The position numbers and the translations under genes were made by a program. The notes beneath the pieces were generated by a model, which did no database searches, was not told where the DNA came from, and saw only the letters and a program-made list of their open reading frames with translations. Of a stretch of 64,000 bases of DNA, positions 58,320 through 64,000 are shown one piece after another. This DNA comes from Cryphonectria parasitica EP155. Taxonomy: Eukaryota > Ascomycota > Sordariomycetes > Diaporthales > Cryphonectriaceae. Position 1 is the first letter of the stretch. Each line of letters opens with the position of its first letter. The DNA lies in NCBI RefSeq assembly GCF_011745365.1, contig NW_024468913.1, positions 1 to 64,000 of the forward strand, written 5' to 3'.

Positions 58320-59493
58320 ATGGAGAACATCGATATATACACGACACCGGCTGGTTCAGCCCCTCCAGGGTATACAGCTGGCATTTCTGAGACGCCTTCG
58401 CAGCAGCCGGGGCTTGTGGCAGCCGCTGCAGTCTGCTTGACGCTGACCGCCATCTTCGTTGCCATCCGCATATTCACAAAGGCATTCGTGATTCGCGCTG
58501 TCAAAGTTGAGGACTGTAAGACTTTCGTCCCGCAGTGTCGTTGGGCCGTTGATGTGAGAGCTTGCTGACAGACTCTACTTTGTGTAGATGCTCTCCTGTT
58601 CGCTGAAGTCGGGCTTGCAGCCTTTGTCGGGGTCATCGTCACGAGCGGCGTCCACGGCCAAGGGCGCCATATTTGGAATGTTTCCATCGCAGGTGTCATG
58701 GCCGTTGCCAACTTCTCCAATATTTCAGAGATCCTGTACGGGCCGACGATGTTTGCAGCAAAGTTTTCCGTGCTCAAGCAGACGGAGCGCATCTTCTGTG
58801 GCACCAAGCATGACTCTGTCTATTGGTGGATTCAGGCTATGATCTGGGCCAATGGCTTGTTCGACTTGAGCATTTTTATCGCCTTTCTTTGCGCCTGCAT
58901 ACCCCGTGAGAAGCTATGGGATACGACGCTGCCCGGCACCTGTATCTCTACCAACGGCTCCATTATCGCTACGTCGATCATCAACATCGTCTCGGACTGG
59001 TCTGCGTTGATACTGCCGCTCATCGTCATCCGCCGTCTACAAATGGACATGCGCCGCAAGATTGGTGTCATAGCCATCTTCGCCGTCGGTCTGCTTGCTT
59101 GTGTCGCTAGTATCGTGCGTCTCGTGTACTCCATACAGCTCACGCAGACAGCGGACGAGACGTGGGCAATCGACCCGGTCGGCATCTGGGCGTAAGTCTT
59201 CACTTCCTCTGTTGTACGGATCTTGGTTTGCTAATGCGCCCTTTAGCTTTGTTGAATTTACCACCGTCATCCTTTCAGGCTGCTTTCCAATCCTGCCTAG
59301 GTTCATCCAGTTCATCCGCTATGGCCGCGCTGGGGCTCCGTTGCACAGCACCGCCAAACGCTCCTATACCTTGGAAAACTCGATGGCCTCGAAGAAGAGC
59401 CGGTCGGTGCCCCTGGATTCGCTTAGCAGTAGACACGACGACAATCTTCCACGCAAGTACATGGAGATCCGCGACCAGACGTCAGCCGTCTGA
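58320..59493 (+). CDS. Seven-helix rhodopsin-like integral membrane protein
   Basis: Exons 58,320-58,515, 58,588-59,191 and 59,247-59,493 (introns 72 and 55 bp, GT-AG, phases consistent; 1,047 bp, 348 aa). The protein has an extracellular-like N-terminus with PAGSAPPGYTAG, then hydrophobic helices starting at LVAAAAVCLTLTAIFVAIRI, DYALLFAEVGLAAF, a loop with HGQGRHIW, and further helices including SIIATSIINIVSDWSALILP, ending in a Ser-rich hydrophilic tail. This layout is that of the fungal rhodopsin-domain (Pth11/SAT4-like) integral membrane proteins, often found in metabolite clusters with unclear roles (sensing, or membrane enzymes by inference). The start ATG follows a purine at -3 and gives the expected N-terminus. 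Convergent with the MFS gene. Confidence 0.83.
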
Positions 59494-60048
59494 GAGGCGT
59501 GTGAGATTTGATTTGGCCCCCTCGCATACGAGGAGAAAGACTTTGTATTTATAAGCATTTGGAGAACACATCTCTATATCATCTCGACCACCAGTTTATG
59601 CAGAATAAAATGTGGTTTTTTCACTCAAGGGAAGCTACATCGACACGGCTGGGAATACGGCTGGAACGAGGGTTTTGGCCAGTCGGTTATTCTTCATTTT
59701 CCTTTTCACATGGAAGTGCAAACAGATAAATGACAAGAAAGCGGGTTCGTTGCTGAACTCTGTGTATAACAACACCATGAATATTGTAGCATTCGCCCAA
59801 ATATTAGCATGGATTATTAATAGCTAATCATTACATCCGGGGGCATAAACAAAATACGAAAATGCTGCAGAAAAGATTCTTGGACCTGTTTCTTTGAGGA
59901 AGAACCTTTATAAATATACGTATATACCCAGGTACGTGTCAGCCTGTGGGATACACCTATTGTTACACCGTTCCGGCCGACTTCGCCACCTTTTTCCACA
60001 TCGGTAAACGCCTCCGACCCGCTACACCCACACGGAACAGACATTGGC
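59494..60048. other. Intergenic region between convergent genes
   Basis: 3' ends of the 7TM (+) and MFS (-) genes face each other across 555 bp. It includes a short AT-rich stretch and no recognisable gene. Confidence 0.5.
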
Positions 60049-61757
60049 TCATGTTGTCGCTGGTGGCGCCGGTTTGGGCTGCTTCGCATGGCTAATAGCC
60101 ATGCTCGATAACAAAGCAAAACCCGAGACGGCGGCGTAAAAGATCCACATGCGCTGGAAGCCAAAGTTGACCGCTGACAACACGCTAGCCGCTTGAGCCG
60201 CGCTCAATCCCCATGTCTGACCTGTGGTAATCTCCTCTGCCACGGAGACCGTGTCTCCCCCAGACAGGTGCGAGATCAGAGCGTCGGGGATACCTGCTGC
60301 ACGCAACGCGCCACTCTGGGAACCCAGCGCATTTTGCAGTATACTCTGGCCAATCACGAGACTCACGGAATTGGCAAGCATGCGCACGAACTGAAAGGCC
60401 GATGTGCCTGCTGCCACGACTGCCGGCTCCAGGTGGGCTTGCAGAGCCAGCAGTGGAGCGTAAAAATTAAGGCCGATACCGACGGCGGCGATAATCTGGA
60501 AGCAGACGATGCGCCACCAGTCTTGCACGTCGGCAAAGGTAGTGAAGAGGGCGCAGCCTAGAGTCATTGCGGCCAGTCCGATGCGGATCACGCTCACATA
60601 ATGCCCCGTGCGCTTGATGAAAGCTCCCGTTCCGACGCAGAAGACGCTGAAGGGGATCGCAAGGGGCAGGAACCAAATGCCGGACTGCAGCGAGGTTGCA
60701 CCGAGGATGGCTTGAAAGTAGAGTGGGATGTAGAAGGCGGTGGCGATAAAGGCAAGGCTTTGACAAAAGCAGACCAGGAGGGCAGCGGCGTTGGAGCGCT
60801 GCGTGAAGATAGAAGGCGGTACCAGAGGCCTGGCAGAGACGCGCCATTGCACGAGGCCGAAGGCGATGAGGCATAAGGTCCCCAGGACGATGAGGGTGAT
60901 GGGCAAGGCAGAGGACCATGGCGTCATAGTTCCACCGGATTGTAGGCCAACAAGAAAGAGCGTGGCACCAGCGCTGATCAGAGCGATGCCAGGCCAGTCG
61001 ATGGTCCGAACACCCGCGACAAAGGGAACTTTCTTGTTCTTTGTCTGGAGGCAAAGAGCGATGGATAGGAACGCTGCTGCAATACATGGCACTGAAGATG
61101 ATGAGCTTTGCATCGTCTAGTTGTTGATAGATGTATATTCTCACAATTGATCCAAAATATCCACCGCCACGATAGTCTCTGGTTCAGAGCACCAGCGATC
61201 AGCGGCGCAAAAGCTACAGCAGTAGCCCATACAGCCCCCAATAGCCCGAGATACTTGGCCCTGCGCTTGAAGTCATACAAATCTGCCACGCAGATGTTCG
61301 CAAGTACGAGCGAACCGCCAGTTCCGACACCGTGCAGCGTTCTTGCAACGACCAGCATAGGAGAGTTGATGGCAAGCGCAGTAACCAGGCTGGCTACAAA
61401 AGCAAGTGCGCTGGCTGCCAGCAACAGAGGCTTGCGGCCCCAGACGTCGCTGAAGCGGCCCCAGATGGGTACGGTGACACATTGTGCGAGTAGGTACGAG
61501 GAAGGGATCCAGGCGTAGAGGGAGTTGGATCCGTGAAAGTCGTGCGTGATGCTCGGCAGTGCTACTGTCATGGCGACAGTGTCCATTGCGCCGACAAAGA
61601 CAACCATAGCCAGGGAGCAGAAGACCAGAAGCAGTCTGCCCTTGGAGAAATGCTCCGATGCTGGCAAGGGGGCTCGAGGCGGTTGAACGATTGGCGATGT
61701 CAGCGTTGGCTCCTCGATTTCTGCACTGCATATTTCTGTCTTGCTCGAGAGAGACAT
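60049..61757 (-). CDS. MFS transporter, DHA2-like multidrug/metabolite exporter
   Basis: Two exons, 61,757-61,145 and 61,091-60,049, with one 53-bp GT-AG intron; 1,656 bp, 551 aa. After a hydrophilic N-terminus (1-40) the first helix ends with GAMDTVAMTVALP (about 57-68, the D1-like motif); the loop-2/3 signature GRFSDVWGRKP is at 100-110; a later helix has the antiporter-like GAVWATAVAFAPLIAG; and WRWIFWINLP precedes the next helix. The length and motifs fit 14-helix proton antiporters of the DHA2 type, which export drugs and self-made metabolites across the plasma membrane. The intron splits the Leu of INLP. An upstream in-frame TTG is not used, because the ATG at 61,757 gives the expected start. 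Probably exports the cluster product or protects the producer. Confidence 0.9.
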
Positions 61758-62987
61758 CTTGATTAAACTCGAGGTGCAGTCCAACAGTCAATAGGGTGTT
61801 TGATAAAAGAAGAATTGCTCGCCGTAGAGCGTTCTGTCAGGAAATGTCTAGGAAACGTCTCCTCAAAAAGTCACAGCTATGCCGCCATGTAGCGTAGTTG
61901 AGGAAAATTGCTATGCATATGCGAGGAGAAGGTTTAAAATCCCGTATTTTTTTTAATCTTTTTTAATTTGCTTATAAAATATAATAAACAAGTCATATTT
62001 AACCTTATATATCTTATAAATATATACATGTATCAGTATACGCTGAACTTCATTTATTGCATAATGGAATAAATGGAAAATCAAACTTTTAGCAATTTTC
62101 GAACATTATAATCCATAACGATGCATGTATTTTACTCACAATCGAAACTTACCCGCGGTCGCCACCAGGGCTTCGCTCGGATTCAAAGGCGGCCGTATTC
62201 ATGAGCGATTACTTAGTTCCACTTGGCCCATTACAGGCACGAACGGAAATCCCGCATGCTACCTCAGTATCATCCTGCAGCTTACATCTAGCACCTCATG
62301 GATAGATGACTGCAGACCGGGCGGCGAGGCTTCCGACTTGGAAGGTCCTTTTCCCCAGCCCTTGCTTTGCTGACGTCGATCATATACAAAAAAAGCTTGC
62401 AGTGCCTATTGATGACAATACGCGCAACTCATACTTGAATCCTTCTGCAGCCAACGTGATTGCCCCCTCAGAAGTGCATAAAACAAGGGGCCTTTTTCCA
62501 GCCGTTGCTACGCTGACTTTGACCACATATAGAAAAGGGTTGCAGTGCATGTGGATGATAGCCCCGTGAGAAGAGGAGGAGCCAATAGTATGTGCAATCT
62601 CCCAATGTCAACCCGCAGCTAAGGACTTTCCCCTACTGCGGTCATCGTGGGATCATGGACAAGAGTAGATATATGGAGGAAATGCCGCGATAAAGCCGAT
62701 TGCATGCCTGCCTTGAGGATGGCCGTACGGAATTGCTATAGTGCATGAGACACGGCACGCGATGACGATCGCCTCAGGATCTAGGCTACCACACTTCCTC
62801 TGACCTAAGCGGAAGTTCGGACACCAGCCCTTTAATTTCTCTGTGGGGGCGAGACCTAAAATAGCGTTATCTGATAACTCCGACGGTCGAGAGAACCATG
62901 TTTACAATATTTACTTCCAATGATCTCACAACAGCTCAAATGTGCAGAGTAACGACAGCGTTATAATCGGTACCATGTTATATATGG
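61758..62987. promoter_or_regulatory. Intergenic region upstream of MFS, 3' of UbiA gene
   Basis: About 1.2 kb. Contains an AT-rich block (about 61,935-62,100), and an imperfect repeat of about 75 bp at 62,342-62,422 and 62,498-62,568 (shared words CCTTTTYCC, CAGCC, GCTGAC, TTGCAGTGC). Small open frames at 62,125-62,569 show no domain and look accidental. The promoter of the MFS gene should lie in its left part. Confidence 0.4.
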
Positions 62988-63965
62988 TTAGGTTGATAAG
63001 TAATGCAGAGATCGGCTCGCAATCAGGGGTAAAAAGTACATCGCTACCATCCACAAGTTCCAGACACGAAATGTAATCTTATCCGCCATTACCGACCTGC
63101 AGCTAAGGGTCCGTACGGCTACTGTTGCTCCGAGGACAACAGGTGCGGCGTATCCTAGCCATGCCAGCCCCCAAAAGGATGGACCGAGGATGCTGAATGC
63201 CGACACGAAAAGGGCAATAGTCCATCGGCTCGGCTCGTCTCCAACGGTCAGCGGCACGCTCTTCCTGCCGCGCAGCCGGTCCCCCTCTTGATCAGCCATG
63301 TCCTGACTATGCACAGATGTCAGCACCGCAGCGCCAATCATGGCAAACCACGAGATTGCTGTCAGAGACACCGGCAGTGCTCGTCCCAAGGCCACTTCCA
63401 TCGCTCCCGATGCGTAACAAACGAAGCCGCATGCGTTGATGAAATTGCGTATGAGGAAATGCGTATCTGATCCCCCAAGATCGTTGTACCAGACGCCAAG
63501 GAAGACCAGGGCGATGCACTGTCGAAGGCCCCCAGTGCAGATGCTCGTTAGAACGGCCACGGGATAGAGGGCCAACATCCACTTCTTGGCCTGCTCGCTT
63601 TCGATCCGTCGTGATGGCAGCGGCCTCCAAGGTTTGTTCGCTGCATCTTCGAGCACGGCACTTGGCTGCCTCTGGTTGTCGATTGAGAAAGGGAGAAGGT
63701 TTATCCACGTCCACCATAACACGATGGGTGTGCGAAGAAGAATACGCAGGTCGCTCGGAGTGGCGAAGTGATCAAAATTGAAAACGTCTGCAGAAAGAGC
63801 ATGCACGAGTCCAAACAGTGTCTTTGGCCCGACAATCGTCTTGAGATCGCTGAAGGTGAAGAGCCATATGGACAATAGGTCGAAGGAGCACTGCTTAATG
63901 GCGCCGTCGAGATTCTTCTTCAGAGAGTATTGGGATGAAGTTCGTGCTTCGCTTTGAATAGACAT
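62988..63965 (-). CDS. UbiA-superfamily prenyltransferase or membrane terpene cyclase
   Basis: One uninterrupted frame, 325 aa. It belongs to the UbiA superfamily of intramembrane enzymes acting on prenyl diphosphates. The first Asp-rich region lies at 96-114 (D96-N-Q-R ... E106-D107-AANKPWRP, with the KPWRP typical of fungal members) and the second at 222-238 (D222-MADQ-EGDRLRGRKSVP). Hydrophobic helices alternate through the rest (about 80-95, 128-146, 150-160, 176-200, 201-218, 248-280, 300-318). First-motif spacing and size recall the fungal UbiA-type sesquiterpene cyclases such as the one in fumagillin biosynthesis, but aromatic prenyltransferases are the alternative, and I cannot decide between them from sequence alone. 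Mg2+-bound diphosphate is the expected substrate handle. No damage seen. Its promoter lies mostly beyond the window. Confidence 0.85.
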   Translation of the reverse strand: MSIQSEARTSSQYSLKKNLDGAIKQCSFDLLSIWLFTFSDLKTIVGPKTLFGLVHALSADVFNFDHFATPSDLRILLRTPIVLWWTWINLLPFSIDNQRQPSAVLEDAANKPWRPLPSRRIESEQAKKWMLALYPVAVLTSICTGGLRQCIALVFLGVWYNDLGGSDTHFLIRNFINACGFVCYASGAMEVALGRALPVSLTAISWFAMIGAAVLTSVHSQDMADQEGDRLRGRKSVPLTVGDEPSRWTIALFVSAFSILGPSFWGLAWLGYAAPVVLGATVAVRTLSCRSVMADKITFRVWNLWMVAMYFLPLIASRSLHYLST

Positions 63966-64000
63966 GGTAATGATAATGTACGTAATGGCTGTACTTCCAA

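Noticed and set aside
58588..58842. Separate ORF starting at an ATG at 58,588
   Set aside because: That ATG lies at the start of exon 2 of the 7TM gene in another frame; splicing from 58,515 gives the conserved protein.
60193..61518. Plus-strand frames opposite the MFS gene
   Set aside because: Antisense shadows of a strongly coding, motif-bearing gene.
62125..62569. Two small plus-strand frames between the UbiA and MFS genes
   Set aside because: No domain, overlapping each other, and covering an imperfect repeat; better seen as intergenic.

Overview
The window is the end of a filamentous ascomycete chromosome. It opens with telomeric repeats (1-155), continues through about 54 kb of decayed, mostly AT-rich subtelomeric DNA, and ends in GC-balanced, intron-containing genes (55,381-63,965) that look like part of a secondary-metabolite cluster. 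The fungal assignment rests on RecQ-type telomere-linked helicase (TLH) remains, Ty3/gypsy chromovirus families, a C-to-T decay pattern like repeat-induced point mutation (RIP), short GT-AG introns, and the protein families in the cluster. I cannot name the species.

Region by region: (i) 1-155, CCCTAA/CCCTAG telomere with a perfect 66-bp higher-order period. (ii) 160-4,900 and about 11,560-16,050, two minus-strand TLH RecQ helicase pseudogenes full of stops but still readable. Between them lie a rearranged chromovirus fragment (5,182-6,553), an unidentified minus-strand remnant, low-complexity DNA and an unidentified plus-strand pseudogene (9,043-11,200). (iii) 16,285-16,647, two tandem 178/179-bp units at a junction. 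(iv) 16,648-54,841, a nest of retrotransposons inside one another. Its boundaries are resolved by LTR pairs of equal length and 5-bp target duplications: element A 28,688-36,113 (453-bp LTRs, TAGAA), element C 18,392-28,663 (465-bp LTRs, AGCTG), a small non-autonomous LTR element 24,069-26,903 inside C (214-bp identical LTRs, AGCGT), element 3 36,517-51,803 (233-bp LTRs, ATTAA), and element 2 39,151-46,458 inside element 3 (310-bp LTRs, TCTTC). A, B, C and 3 all sit in one older chromovirus ('copy 0'), which sits in a variant chromovirus LTR, which sits in an element-3-type LTR, which sits in a pogo-type transposase remnant.

(v) 55,381-63,965, four apparently intact genes: a six-exon cytochrome P450 (-), a seven-helix rhodopsin-like membrane protein (+), a DHA2-like MFS exporter (-) and a UbiA-superfamily prenyltransferase or terpene cyclase (-). 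A UbiA enzyme could build or cyclise an isoprenoid, the P450 oxidise it, and the MFS protein export it; this pathway is inference.

The most unusual points are the 66-bp telomere period; an antisense Cys-rich/coiled-coil gene conserved between the chromodomain and 3' LTR in all four chromovirus copies, intact in one whose gag-pol is destroyed; a pristine minisatellite-filled mini LTR element; and the small UbiA/P450/MFS/7TM cluster beside the repeats. I saw no tRNA, rRNA or CRISPR array.
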